Assembly (NCBI RefSeq): GCF_003254395.2 | Contig: NC_037638.1 | Location: 4,826,001-4,890,000, forward strand | DNA length: 64,000 nucleotides | Reading direction: 5' to 3' | Source: Apis mellifera | Lineage: Eukaryota; Arthropoda; Insecta; Hymenoptera; Apidae | Part shown: piece after piece, positions 12,701 to 27,700 of the stretch | Layout: every line of letters starts with the position of its first letter | How positions within the stretch are numbered: position 1 is the first letter of the stretch | Notes under the pieces: generated by a model | Databases searched by the model: none | What the model was told of the DNA's origin: nothing | Seen by the model: only the letters and a program-made list of their open reading frames with translations | Program-made: the position numbers and the translations under genes

Positions 12701-15700
12701 AAGGCTGGGTTTGGGTCGCGAAATTCGCGGGAATTTTGCGCTTTTATCGGAAAGCCGTCGTTTTAATCAGCGCCACCTCCTCTCCCCCCCCCTGCCCAGC
12801 GCCGCGCGGCAAACGGCTGTCGAAAATCGCTGACGAAGCGAGAGAGAAAGAGAGAGAGAGAGAGATCCGTTCGCGTGATATATCCAGGGAAAATTGGCGT
12901 GTACCGAACCTCTCTCCCCACTCTCTCGCCGGCGCAACTCGAGCGCCCTCTCTGCGCCCCGCCGCGGCTACAGGCCTTTTCAATTTCGTTCATAAATCCG
13001 TAATGGAAGAGCCATTACAAGCTCTGCCCATTCGGAATGAAGCGTGCCGCGTAACAATGCTCGGCGATAAAGGCTTTCTCTCTCTCCGGTCACCGTGCCG
13101 AACTGAAAAATTGTGAACTTTTGCCTGTTTGGTCGGCTTTGCGTCTCTCTCTCTCTCTCTTCTTTCATATTTCTCTCTCTCTCTCTGTATTTTGTGAGGT
13201 TATGTGTTCTCTTTCGTTCTATTTTTTTTTTTTATTTTTTGTAAAATTGGGTTTGAAAATTGTTCGAAATTGAATCGTCGATTCTTTTTATTATATATAT
13301 CAGTTTATAGTTTTCTAATGAATTTTTAGTCAATTGTTATTTGCAGTACGATGGTTTTAAATATTTAGGCAGATAAGGGAATGTTGGATAATTATTCTTA
13401 AGTAAAAAAAATTAGTTTGTTTTTTTTTTCAAATGATATTAATATTGTAATTTTTAATTTGAAAACGATATCGCGTTATTAAACTTTTGAATAAATCATT
13501 CGAATGCATAAGTGACATTTAATGCCATTTCACGGCACTCCTCTTCTATGCGAGCGTTCATGTTCCTAAGTACCTTTTCACTACCGGTTTACAACGAAAT
13601 AGTCTCTTCAAAATACTATCCATTTGATCCTCAAAAATTTATAAATCATCCTTCCAATATTCTAATATGTTTTACTTCGTGCTATTATTATATACTTAAC
13701 AATTATAATTTTAACAACATTTAAATATTATTTTGAATCAAATAAAGAATAGAAGAAAAATCTCAATATTGCCTTTCATATTTTTTCAAATAATAAATCT
13801 GTTTATCATACATTTTGCACAATCGAAGATTAAAAAAGAAATTACAAAAATTTGTCTGGAAATAATAATCCCTATAATACAATACACACAAAAAAAAAAA
13901 AATTCGAACCATGGAACATAAAAATAATTTTTCGTAAAAAATACGAAATCGTGTGTCGCGTATATAGATTTCTATTGGTACGTCCCGAATGGTAAATTCA
14001 GCATAAATAGAAAAGTATATTGGAGAATGCATATAGTGCACGAAATAAAAATTGAATGCTTCTATTTTTCACGTGGTATGATTTATTAGAAAGGAATGTG
14101 GACGAGGGAATTTTTCAAATTTAATAAAAAAAATGAGAGAAAGAGAGAGAGAGAAGGGCAGCGAAGGCAAAAATAAAATAATAATAAAAAAAAAAAAAAG
14201 GATTCAGATAGAGAGATAACGATGAAAAGCGAAAAAAAAAAAAGGAAAAGGAAAAAAAAGTGATTATCGCGAAATCGGGCGCGCACTGCACGCGAAAAAT
14301 CCATTTCATTCCGCGGGATCGTTGTTCACCGACGAATCTGCAGTGGAAAATCAATTCGGTTAATTGAGAGGGTGGCTACCCTCGTGCTATTTTTCTTTTT
14401 TTTTTCCATTTTTTTATTTTTTCATTTCACTCTTTCTCTATTTTTTCCACCCTCTTCCTTTTTTTTCCTTTTTTCTTTTTTTTTTTTTTTGTTTTCAATT
14501 TTCGCCTCTCTGTCGGTCACGCGTATCGCTCTGTCCCTGTCCATGGTAACCCCTCATCGCGCAAATACACGCGAGGAATGCAGGATTGGCTGGGTAACGG
14601 GCTGGACATGTTTATCGACATTCTGAAATGCCGTTCGCCCGTTTTTGGGTGTATCGTCAGTTATCGAGAGGGTAGAGAGCGAGAGAAAGAGAGAGAGAGA
14701 GAGAGAGGAGGGGGGGGCACGTTACACCGCAACAATCAATTACACTGTAACGCTCGATGTGGGATTATTCCGGGGATATAGATGGCGCGGCCTGATTCTC
14801 GGAAGAATGTGCAGTTTCGGGAAAAATTGATGCATTAATCATGGGTTTGTTAGATACAAAATATGTGGGAAATGTAAAACAGGTTGTTTTAACATTTAGA
14901 GTTTGATACGATTTAAATTGGTGTTTGGAAACTTGTTACATTGTTGCTCACTGATCTGTTTCACTCTCTTGTCGATTCGATCTCTTTCTTTTGTTTTTGA
15001 ATATATTGTAAATAATATGTTAAAATTTTAAATATATTATGTGAATCTTTTTGCGCAATCAAATTAAAGTTCTTAATACATATTTTGATTTTTAAGAGAT
15101 ATTTATATAAATATGTATCATTAGCTTTATATTTTCCACATTTTTTAAACTTTCATTATTATAAAAATACTAAAATATTTATTAATAATAATCATTACCT
15201 TTTAATTTTTAATTTATTCAAACTTTTTTAGTATCATATAAATTTCACTATATATAATAACTAAATATATACACGTATGAAATATTAATCTTTCTAATCT
15301 TATTCTCTGCAAATCTTTTAGCACTTTTACCAATGATATAATTCCAAAAACTTGCGCTGCAATTAATAATCCACGAATTTCGCACACTGCAATACTATCT
15401 CAAACTCGTTCGAGATAATAAACGAACGTTAAACCTCATTCAATATCAATTCATATTTCCCTGCATTTCTCTACACTTAACTCTACAGTTAACCTCAAAT
15501 ATGATCACCGGAAACTTGGGAGGGCGCGCGTTCCACGGAAGTCGCTGGAGTGGCGCTGTATACCCATTCGGTCGGTTAAGAGAAAAAACTTTGATAAGAA
15601 TACCGTGGTGAATTTACAGAAAAAAAATTACTACTCGCAATACCGGCTCGCCGCGAATGGTCTTTAGTGGATGGCCGGCCGGTGTAGAAATTAAATAAGG

Positions 15701-18700
15701 CGCGACCACAGGAAACGTAAACACCGGTGCCTAAAAATTCTTTCCTCACGGAATAAATCGCGAAACGGCCTGGCATAAACAGGATCTCGCGCCGTCGGCT
15801 GGTGTGTGGCGCTCACACCCCGCGTGAAACGCGGAAACCAGAAAATTACGTCACACACCGGGTTGTCCTGCCACCGGCTGCTCATCTGAATAATGCTCGC
15901 GGTATGCGGCCACTGCAGTAGCAGATGCAGTCCGCTTTGCAATTCCACCAACGACGTTTCGGTCTGTTTACACGCGTGCACATGATCCTTTGAAATTTTT
16001 TTCGGCAGATCGTTGTACCTTTTCACTAATTAATCCTGTTTTATCTTTTTCTTTTTTAAAATTAAATTTCGTTTCAGTTCGTTCGATTAATATAACCGTA
16101 ATTATAAAGAAAGAATTTTGTAAAACATTCGAAGTTTAAGATATTCTTGAAAACGAAAAATGTTCACATCGAATCACGAGCAAAAATCAGTTACAATACA
16201 CTCTTGAGAAAATTTTTTCTTTTTTTATAATAAATTTTCACCTCGTTGTAAAAGCGGAAAAGTATATTAAACGAATTTTTGTTCCACCAGAATTAATCTC
16301 TTTTTTTTTTCTGCACGGTTGGCAACGTTGAAATCGGGAATAAAGCCGGGGCGCTTCAGCGACGCGCGTGCCATCTATACGTTAACGCTGATTAACTGCG
16401 TGAAACACGCTCGAATTGCTTAATTTACACGTTCGTTTTGTCTCCTTTTTATATTCGTGCGCTGACTATTGACCGTTCCCTGTACAAACAATGCATCGTA
16501 CACCGTTTCTCTCTGTCTTCCTCCGACTATATAGGAGGCGCCTCTCATCGTCGAATGGAAGCGGCGAGCGCAGCGTGCTGTGATTTATTAACAGCCGCGC
16601 AATTGTTCCCAAATCGCTTTAATAATTCAGCTGTTGATTAAACGGGCCGGGTTCATTTTTACGCGTGATTTATTTCGCTACAAACTACTGTACGTCGCTC
16701 CTGATCGAACGAATTCTCTATTGACAATTAATTCCGGCGCAACCCGAATCGTTGACACGTGCAAAATTAAAAAAAAAAAATAAAAAATAAAAAAAAATGA
16801 GAATGAGAGAGAGAGAGAGAGAGAGAGGAGGAAATAGAGATATAAATGAATAGATGTGAAAAATTGAAAATATCGAATATTCCCCGAATGGAAAAGTGAT
16901 GCTTTCGAAAATATATATGTTATTATCCTATGTTATTACAATTTATATATACATCTTTCAAAAGTATACGAACACTTTAGCTTATATTATGATCGTAGTT
17001 AAAACGAATTTATCGTTATTATTATTTCTTTTTAATTAATTTCTTTTTTATCATCACTATAAATAAATTGAATATCACATTGTCGATTCAAATTTATATA
17101 TTATAATTTATAACAATATAACGTTCGATCAATTTTTTTATTAATTTAAAACGTGTTCGAATACTTATGAACGACAATTTGTGATTGATATCGTTCCTTG
17201 GCAGATTTGTTCGAGAACGAAGATATGCATGGGAAATGAAAATAAAAATAAAGGTGTAATATCAGCTAAGAAAAGCGTACTGTTTTACCACTGGGCTATT
17301 CGTACACTCACCACTTTGAGTTTCGCTTGGATCTCGCGAAGTTTTCGCCTAGCAAGCACTTGTATGTGCGAAGAGACCTGCTTTCGCGTCCTCGTCTTGC
17401 CTGTCCTCAGTTTGATGTAACGGGCGATCAGCTCGTTCCGACCTGAAACATAGAAACACACTTGGTTCAATAAATAAATAAATCAATCCTTGATTAATCC
17501 ATTCTTTTTTCTTAAAATTGAAGAAATTAATTTAAAATAATATTCATATATATAAATTTACTTTTACAAAAGTTTATATTTTATTATTAGAAAAAATTAT
17601 GATATCATCGATACCTTAATAATTCATTTTTCAAAAATTTCATCATACATTTAAATTTAAAAAGTTCGTGAAAAAATAATTTTTATTTTAGTTTTTATAT
17701 TTTTATTTCAAGGTACGTAGATTTTTGTTGAATTTATAAAAAAAAAAAAAAAAGAAAGGAACATTGAGATGGATTAAAAAAGATTCAAGACACGCGAAAC
17801 GAGAGAGTGAAAAGAGCAGACGTTGAAAACGTTGGCGAGTGTTCGCAGGCTAAATAATCTGCACCGTTTCAAGGTCTTCTTGCTCTTCGTTTCCAGCGCG
17901 AACACGTGCACGTGCTTCGGCCAAAATGTCCTAATAAATCTACGCTGGTGTGTATCAAAAGCAAACGTAAAGCGGGGAAACATCTTCTATGGACAATAAT
18001 CGAAGTATGGGGAGTTTCAACATCCTCTAATAAAGTTTTTCCTGCTTGACGGGAAGCAGATACGCGCGCCCGTCGGGCGTTGCAAATAAACAACTCTCGA
18101 ACGAGTTTGGTTGGAAATTGACCTCGAATGTTTCTTGAAATTTTATCGAAATATTTGAATATTTTTCATTGGAACGTTAAAAAAAATAAAAATTTCGTAA
18201 AGGTATATTAAAGATATAAATTTATTATTTGGAAAAATTTGTCGATTGTTAATCTTGAAAAGAGCCACGAATCGAAAGTTCAACAAAAGAAATTTTACAA
18301 TTTTTTTTTTTTGTTCGAACGATTCTTTTATACAAAAGGTGCATTGCGAAATTGTTTAATCACGGGCTGAAATCGTATATTTTTTTCGCACGGCTCAATA
18401 AACCATGATAATATTATTGTACATTTCGAGAATGCGAAGAGAAGGAAAAAAAGAAAAGAAAAAAAAAAAAAAAAGCGCCACTCGATTCAATCGGTTTCGA
18501 TTTCCATTATGAAAAATAGTGGAAAAATAAAAAAAAGGAAACAAAAGAAAAGAGAGAGAAGAAGAACGATCAACGTTGGCACGATTCAATAAAAAAAAAA
18601 AAAAAAGGAAGGAAAAAAAAAAGAGGAAAAAAAGAGAAAAAATCGGTCGAACGTGCAAATAAAACGTCCGCTCATTGTCGACCCTTCCGTGTTTTCATCG

Positions 18701-21700
18701 GCCCTCGAAATCTGAATGCATCCCACACTCGAATTAATTCGAGTTCACAGTGCGTTTCATCCTCTTGAAATTTAACTGGATCAAGCTAGTTATTTTACAA
18801 TAAAATTTTTTTTCCTTTCACCGATGTTCGTTTTTCTTTGTATTTATATAAGTACTGTTTTTTTTTTTATAAAATTGTTCATAATACCATATAATTTTTC
18901 TAAGTATAATTTCAATTGTTTGAGATTGTATCAATATAATTATTATGCAATTATTTGTTTCTATATTTGAGCTAAAAATCTCCAAAAAGGAAATAAATAA
19001 ATAAATAAATAAATCTACCTGCTTGATCAAACATTTCGTGTCCATTTATGAAGAGAAGAACATCCCATAAAATTTCTTGCGAGTCGAAAGCTTTCGAAAC
19101 GGTTGGACGATTGAAAAATGTCCGGGACCGATGCAATCTCAACGGGACAATCCGGCGGGAAATGACAAGCGATATTCGATCGTGAATGTAATCTAAGAGG
19201 TAGGAACAAAAATGAACGAACGAAAGAGATGAGAATAGGAAGAGAGGGGTTGGTACGGGTTGAACGATGAATTGATTTCCAGCCGATTGAATCGAGTAAA
19301 TGGCATAGCATGTGTGGCACCTTATCGTTGCTTAGATTTCACAGCCGTTAAGACTTTACGGCCGCGCCTGTAAAACCGGCGCCAGACGACATCAAACGTG
19401 TCGTAATTGAAATAACGTTTACTGTGTGTTGTAACCAGAACTATGCCACTTCGATGCACGATTGTTTGAAAAAAATCCTCGCCGATTGTTTTGTCTGTGA
19501 TTCTATAAAATCGAAGGAGCGAGAGGGTCAGTCTCGAACGAGATCATTTCCAAGTTATTTTGCTTTCAATTTATATTTATTTATTTTGTCGCGTAATTGT
19601 TCGGTGTAATTGACGTACGCCTCTCTCTCGTCAAACACATACTGTTTACTTCGGCACTGTTCGGCAGTAATCGTGATCATATTCGAGGAAGCCACCAATC
19701 GGCTAACGTTATTTAACTGCGCATGCGTAAATACTACGAACGAAGAAAAGCAATTCGAGATGGAGAATATTTAACCTACAATTACTTAAAAATTCTAATA
19801 TTTACCTTGAATCTTAAAATAATCAATAAAAATAATATAATATCTATTAAAAATTTATCTAAATTATTTGTATAAAATACTTTTATCGAACTCTTCTATA
19901 TATATATATTTCGATGGTGCAATTTTAAATCATTTATTACACGATTTAAAATCGAATCTCATTTTAAACCTTTACAGAGAGAGGTAACTGTTGCTTGAAG
20001 AAACTTGTTATCTCTGATTTCGTCGAATCGAAATACACCTTTCAAAGCATATAACTCTTCGCACTCTGAAAATTTGCGAAGATTCTTTCCTTTCATTGGC
20101 GATATCTCGCGGTAAACTCGAACATCCTCGAAGACGTTTCGGACAGAGGGAAGGTTGGTGATGCTTCTTGGCAAAGGAGACGAAGAGAAAGCGGACAATG
20201 CGAGAGGGGGATAACGGGAGGGTTGGGTGGCGAAGGAGGAAGCAGAAGGGGAAGGTTACGGAGAACTCTGAAGCATCGGGAGGAAAATATTCGAGATTCC
20301 AGGCGAACCGCGTGATGACTCAATTTCGCAAAGACCGTTAAATGGCCCGCTATGAACCACGCGCGCCGCTACTGGTCGCGTTCCTTCTCTGTTTTTGAAG
20401 GCCGAACATTCTTCGAACGGGGGTTGGTCGCGTCGGTTTGAATCTGCGTGGAAAATGCCGTTACAAAGAAGCTATTCTTGGTTCATTTGTTTTTTTCCCA
20501 ATAGGATCGCCGTGTTAAAACGAAAGTTTATATATCATCATTTCGAGATTTTATCATTTTTAACGGTTTAAATTGAGATTATGACGTGGAAATTGTTTCA
20601 AATCCGTAAATTCAAGCAAATAGGATGTTGGATTAAAAAATTATATTTATAAAAGTTTTAATATAACTTATAAAAGAAAGGATAATTGATTTGAGGTTAG
20701 GTTCTTACCGTGTATATATTAACCGTATAATTTTATCGTTTTAAAATATTATTATTAAATCGTGTCGAAAAAGAATCGCAGTTAAGAGGTTAGAAAATAT
20801 TTTCAATATTCGTTTCATCTTTCGTGATCGAAAAATTAAAATATATCTTTAAATAATGAAGAACGAGTATATTCGAACAAAAAACTTAGTGTAAAAATCA
20901 ATATCACCAACAGTATCTTCAAAGGGAAATATGTCCCTAGAAAATCTATCGACAAGGATCCGATGGAAGATCGATTTCAGAACGTGGGCGAGATCAACAA
21001 AGATCACGTTCGATAGACTGCCCGTGAACGGTCCTCCTAGTAGGGAAAGTTACGATTCAGGAGAGAAAGAGAAGAGAAACGGAGAGAGGTGGATGCACGC
21101 CGCGACCAGCAATCAACGTAAATCACTTGGCTGATGCTCAATTTAACAAGAAGGGCCATTATGATCGCGAACTAGAAGTAACGAGCACAGAGAGAACGCT
21201 ATCTCTGTTGTTCCTCGGTCACCCTATCGGTAATTCTCGCAGAAATCCATCGGGAGCGATGCGCAAAGCACTTATTACGGTTTATCGCAAGAAGACACGC
21301 TTTCGATCGGGTTACGTAACACGATTTTGTAAAAGATTTGAAAAAAGAGAAACAAAATCATCGAAGGAATGAAAAAAAATTTCAATTCGACGCGAACGTT
21401 GAAATGAATTAAGCGAATAAAAGGGATACTTGTTTTTGAAAGGATAATTGATTTGAGGTTAGGTTCTTACCTGTGTATATATTAACTGTATAATTTCTTG
21501 ATCTGTTAATTTCTCAGTAAATAAATATTCATAACATCCAAGTTATAACTCAACACTGATTAAATACTAATTTAACTGCAAAGAAGGATGAATGTATACG
21601 AAAGATGTGGATAAAAAGCGAATGAAAAAAACTTCGAATTAGAAACGGAATTTTGCTCGTTCTCTCCATCTGTTCTTCTCTCCACCAACGCATCGGCCAT

Positions 21701-24700
21701 ACGTCTTGCAACGACCATGGTGTTAAGTGCATTAAATTCTCGAGAACAATCACGAGAGCGCATCTTCGAGGAAAGAAGGTGGTATATACACCCACGTAGA
21801 TCGTCTGATAACGACACGTGGACAAATTGAAACGAATGGACGTGTCTCGTAAGAGTTGTGATTATAAGTTACCGAAATGGTTATTATAATATACAAGAAA
21901 TTTAAAAGAGAAGATGAATCCTATTATTTAAATTAATTCTATTTTATAACAATTCAATATACATATTATTGCGCCAGAAAATTCAATAATCGTTTTGACT
22001 CACCATATCGTTATGAACGACCATAACCTAGCTTATTTGTCACGTATCTCGTTAGTTGCATTTCCAATAGATATTCACAATTTCCAATTCACTCAAATAT
22101 ATCTCCTCAATAATTTCTCTTCGATAATACATCGAGTAACGAAAAATTTACGAAATACTTTTTATTTATCGCGACAAAGAGTATCGAACGAAGAAAAGAA
22201 CGAACGATCTAAACCGACTAGATTTGCACTACTACTGCCCTCTAGTCTCAAACGCGTTGAACGACATCCAGAATTCCGTGATCCTTCGGCGACCGTCGGC
22301 CAGGCAAAACATTAACGCTCGAACGCTAATTAGTTTGACGGAGTAATAAGTAGGTCGAGGGCGTGCTTAAAGAGATAATTAATTAGTAAGGCAAGGTTCA
22401 ACAACGGGCATTCTTGGCAATCCACTTTCAATTAACCGCCTCTCTCGAAGAGAACCGCCAAGTGCATAGCCACGTACGTTTGTTGGGAGTCCCTGGTTAA
22501 AGGTACACGGATCAACGGTCTTGGTGCTTGGCCTTCCGTTGACGGAAGGGATCGCTTTTGACATGTCGAGGATCCAAACCGTTGCAATGGTCCTCCGGGC
22601 TATTCCGGACTTCACCGCCGAGTACCGTCGTTTAATCGATGCTCTGCAAACAGTGGGCTCTATGCTTCTCTCCTCCAATCGGCGAAGTGCGTTTAAGCTC
22701 GTTTAGTCAATTAGTAATCGTCGAGCAATTCGATCGAGTCGAGGGATACTCGAAAACCGGCCTTTAAGCTCCTTTCACACTGCCTTTCACATTCTACGGA
22801 CACGAAAGATTTTTTCCTTATCTCGCCTCGAATTGGGCGAGATTAATCGAAGTGACGAACATTATAGAATAATCGTACACGAGTATCGAGTTACGATACG
22901 CGATATAAGTGTTCGATCGGGAGAAGAGGAATATCTCTTAAAATTTCAAATTTTCCCGACCGTTATACGTACGTATTATATTCCAACAGGATTCGTATTT
23001 TCGAGAATATCGTCCCTCGTCTAGGATAACGAAACGAAAGCGAATTTGAACACTGTGGAGTGAGTCGTCAAGCAGTTGATCGGGTATATAAGATCCATTC
23101 GGCAAGAAATACCGTGCCACTAACACAAAGCGTCAAAAACCTTTGATACACACCAAAAGCTGCATATCACCCATCTTCCCTCCCTTTCCACCACTTTGAT
23201 GGGCGTGTATACTCGTCTCAACGAAAAGACGATAGGGAGACGAGGAGATAGAAGTCGATAAGTGTCCTTGCGCCAGAAGGAGGATCCTCTCGCATCTTGA
23301 CACGGTGACCCCCACCCTATTCGAGCCCCACGCAAACCCTCCCTCCCCCCGCCCATACCTAACCTACCCAACCCCTTCTTCTCTTCTCTTCTTCTTATCA
23401 TCCCCGCGCGCCATTCCATCCATCTTCCTTTCTTTCCATTTTCTTCGCTGCTATGTTACCACCACCACCACCACCACCACTTCTCCACAACTACTCCTCG
23501 CGCCACACGCACACACGTACACTATCGGCCAAGGATCATCGTCTCAACCGTTTTCCCCCGCACCACTACACGTACACGTATATACCCTGCACCAGCAGAG
23601 AGAGATAGACAGAGAGGGACGGAGAGCAGAGGATTCACCGTCATGGCACACCATACCAGAACCCCCGTGCTAGCTCCCTTTCCGGGACCCCCATCCCCGT
23701 CCCCCAAAACCCGCGCGCCTCCACCTCGTGCTCTGTTCACTAATTGCACATTCTTCGCATAGTTTCGCCTCCCTCCGCCCCTGCCAACCCCCATCCACCC
23801 CAAGGACGGACGGCGAAGGGGGATTGTAAGCCCTCGACACACAACCAACCCCTTCTCCCCTCCTCTCTCTCTCTCTCCCTTCCACACACTGGTGCACGGG
23901 CTCTCTCCGTCCGTTCCAAAGGATTTTCAACCGATCTCGCCCCTCATCGCTCTCGCCTCCTAGCATCGTATGTTCGTACTATCGTACTATACTATACTAT
24001 ATCGCGGCCGCTATACGCGTGTCCTTCTCCCTCCCGCCTCGAGTCGGTTCGCCTTCTCTCTTTCGCCCACCGCTGCTCGAGCTCTCGCGCGCTCAAAACC
24101 CCCTCCCACCGCCGCCTCCGCCGCCGCCACCCTCGTTCAAGCATCCCCATCCATACTTTTGTGCCGCTAACTCAGTGAGTCCACGGCTTCCCGGAAATCA
24201 CGCGTGTGTTGGTGGGAGAGCCTGTGTGTTTCGTGTCGCGAACTCGAGCGAGCGTTTATGTCCACGAAAGTGGGAGGGGGAAGAGGAAGGAGAGGGGAGG
24301 TCACGGGACGATTTTCGCGTGATCCTTCGAGAATATGTCTAGGGACGTGGAAAAAGAGAGGTTTGGGATGATGGTTGATATTTTCTTTTTTTTTTTTGAG
24401 CTGGTTGAAAATACTTAGGATATTTTGTTATATACATATGATGGAAATTTTGTATTTTATTTAATTTAATTTTTTTCTTTATGGAAAGGAGAGAAGAAGG
24501 GAGGGATCTTTCGACCACGTCTAACAACATAAAAAGATTCTAACGACAGTTGACATTTTTTTTGAATTTTAAAATATTTCTTAAGTGTATCTTAAGTATC
24601 CTGTAACCTGTTTTTGGTAATTTTGAATTAATTTCACTTTTTAATTTCCTTCTAAGGGAAATTCGTTCGGAATACAAATTTCTCGTGTTTATACGAGAGG

Positions 24701-27700
24701 AAATAAAGGAAAGAATGGAAGGTTGAGAAAAGGGACACGATTCTTCGAGAATCTTTATATCCGAAATATGAAAAGAAGAAAGATAATAGAAACGATAGTC
24801 GATGTTTCGTTTTTTGAAGATACGTTTCAAGTGAATAAAAAAAAAAATTCTAACCTAACCTCAAATCGCTCACAGAATCTGGCTAAGATTCGAAATAATT
24901 ATCGCGTTGGAAAATTTTTCCAACCGTCGGTTAATTAAATTCCTCCTTCCAACAATTATCCTACCTAAAGCTCTATCTCTCTAATTCGACGATTATCGGA
25001 ATCGAGGATCTCCGGGGCTATAGACGCGCTTCCCCCACCCCTCCCCTCCACCCTCCCCTCCCCCTTCGAAAAGGGGTCAGAGCGGCGACGTACGTGTGCT
25101 TTTGGGAGGGGGAAGGAGAGGGACAAGGAATCGGTGTGCGAAGTTTTATTACGGGATTGTGTGCGCGCGTGTAGACGCGAGAAAAGCGTGCGCGCGCGCG
25201 CTTGTGCAGCCTGGACGACGACGACAAGCGAAAACGTGTCTCTGCCCTCCTCGCGTCGGCAAGCTTTACCGAGAGAAAATTTATTTTCCGGTTACAACTT
25301 ATCCGCCCTCCGTTCAATTTCTAATCGAACCACCCCCCTAAAATTTGCCCTCCCCGTGACGAGATGACACGACGTTTCGTGATATCTTGGAATTTTGATA
25401 TCTCGATTTTTTAAGTGATCTAGTTATTTTTTTTTTTTTCTAAATTTTTAAAACGATTTTTCATATCAGAATGAGAAAGATAAGTGTGAAGAATATTCGA
25501 AAAATTAAAATTGGGTAATTAATTTGTTCCTTTGAATAATTCTTATCTTTCACTTTCACAAAAATTTAATTCTGCTAGAAAAAAAAAAGTTGGAAATTTA
25601 AAGATCCTTAAACAAGCGTATGATAGTAAAAATACAATGATGAATGTATTAATATAAATATCTCACAATAAAATCCAGGATTTTCATTTTTAATAAAACG
25701 AAAGGAAGGATATTTAAATCCGCGGAAATAAACGGAATTATCGATTTCCAAAGAAAGAAAAAAAGGAAGGGGGAAGGGGAATATACGAATTGACCGCGAA
25801 TAAATCAAATTATCAATCCATTAATTTTATAAACGACGAAAGGGAGGAGGAAAAATTCGCGATGGGAACGAAACGCGTGGAAGAACGGGATGGAGGATAC
25901 GCGAGACGCGATTATTTAACATTTAATCAAGCATAATGTACCACTCTCGACACACGGCCGGTGCGCGTTCCGTTTAAATAGCGAGCAGCATTTAAATAAA
26001 ATGTTTGCAAATAAATTCGGCCCGCGCAACGATAACACGCGGTGGCCGATATAAACTGTGCCTCTTTATGGGCCACGGTGTATATATATATATATATATC
26101 TCCCTTGTTCCGCCGCGTAATTTTCGTGATGTACACGGGGACGATTTTATTCGATTGCGGTGATTTTATGGAGCAGGATGCAGCAGGAAACGGGAGATTC
26201 GCCCGCGGGAACTTTCGAAAACGTTCATTTTTTTTTTTCTACGGTTCGAATGAAAGAATGCGGTTCGTATATGCATATATTTGGAAAATATATTTGAATT
26301 ATTCGCGAGATCGATTTTTCACGGGGTATGTACGAATTATGGAATTTTCGAATTATTGTTATTATTGTTATTTTATTTTTATGAAATGACGCTTTATCAC
26401 TTTTCGATTCAAATATATGTAACGAAAATCGGAGAGATTCAATCGTATAATGTTAATAAACTGATTAAAATAAAATCACGTATTCCATTATTATTCCATT
26501 ATTATTCTCGATTAAACAATTATAAAATCCTTACTAATTATTTAATTTCGTAATCTAACCTCGAAATAAAATTGTATCGCAATATTCCTAAATCAGGAAC
26601 AAAAGTCACTAAAAAATTCCCTACACTTAGTTTCCTCTTTTATCGAAACAGTTATACCAATCGAATTATATCGAACAGGTAACCTAACCTCAAAAAAATC
26701 TATATCACATTGAATCACGCAAGCATGAAATTCCTAGTATCTTTTTTCAATCCATGTATAAAAGGAAAAACAAACAATTAAACATTGAATAATAAATAGA
26801 TAACCTAACCTCAAAAGTAACATGTCAATATCCTCGATTAAAAATTTCCTAAACTCATCCTTCTCCTATATCATTCTTCCATCTTGGAAAATTTAAAAAT
26901 TTCCTCTTCCAAGGATGTACTTACCTACCCTCGTCCACCCTTTTCCCGAGGTTGATTCCCGTTTCCAAAACCCGCGGATACTCGCGATCGAGGTAGACGG
27001 CCCGTAAAAGGTGATCGTAAAATGAAAAGGGATTAAAGGCAAGGTTTCACGGTGAGAAGGGTGGTCGAGGGCGAGGGAGGTTAAAGGAAGGGCGAAAACC
27101 AAGGAGTGTATATCCCTGGATTTACGAGCACGATAAACGGGATTATACGCCTTCCGTAAACCTTGAAACGATCTTTCGAGTAAGCGCATAGTTTGCGTAA
27201 GGCTGCCATTTCTCTCCATCTCCCCATGAAGAGAATCCGATCCCGTATCGCCTTTGATTTCATTTCTGACGTTTCACTCGCTCCGTCTAATAATAATATG
27301 CTTGATTTTATTTCGATTATTAATTTTTTGAACTGTTTATTATTCTCATATGTTTAAATTTCTTATAAAATCTATTGGTAAGTTTCTTGTTTTCTTTACT
27401 TCTTTATTTTCTGTAATTTGATTTGAAGAGAAGATTTGAAAATTGTGGATGAATAAAAGATTTTGTAATTCAAATAATAATGTATTCCTTTACAATATCT
27501 TTTTAGAATATTTATAGTTGTACAAATAATGTTTTAGAATGATCAAATTTTAATATTGTATTCTACTTTTTAATTTAATAAAAAAAAAAAGTTGATAAAC
27601 TTTTAAAAGAAATTGTCAAGATTCTTAAAGAAGATTTCTTAAATTCTGACTTTTGGCTATTATTGTTAGGAATTAATAAAATTTATTATTTTCAAAAAAA

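Noticed and set aside
14086..14626. Phe/Ser-rich frames on both strands
   Set aside because: Caused by long polypyrimidine and polypurine tracts; not protein-like.
23305..24342. Overlapping Pro/Arg/Gly-rich frames on both strands
   Set aside because: Compositional artefact of the C-rich segment; no conserved motifs or splice structure.
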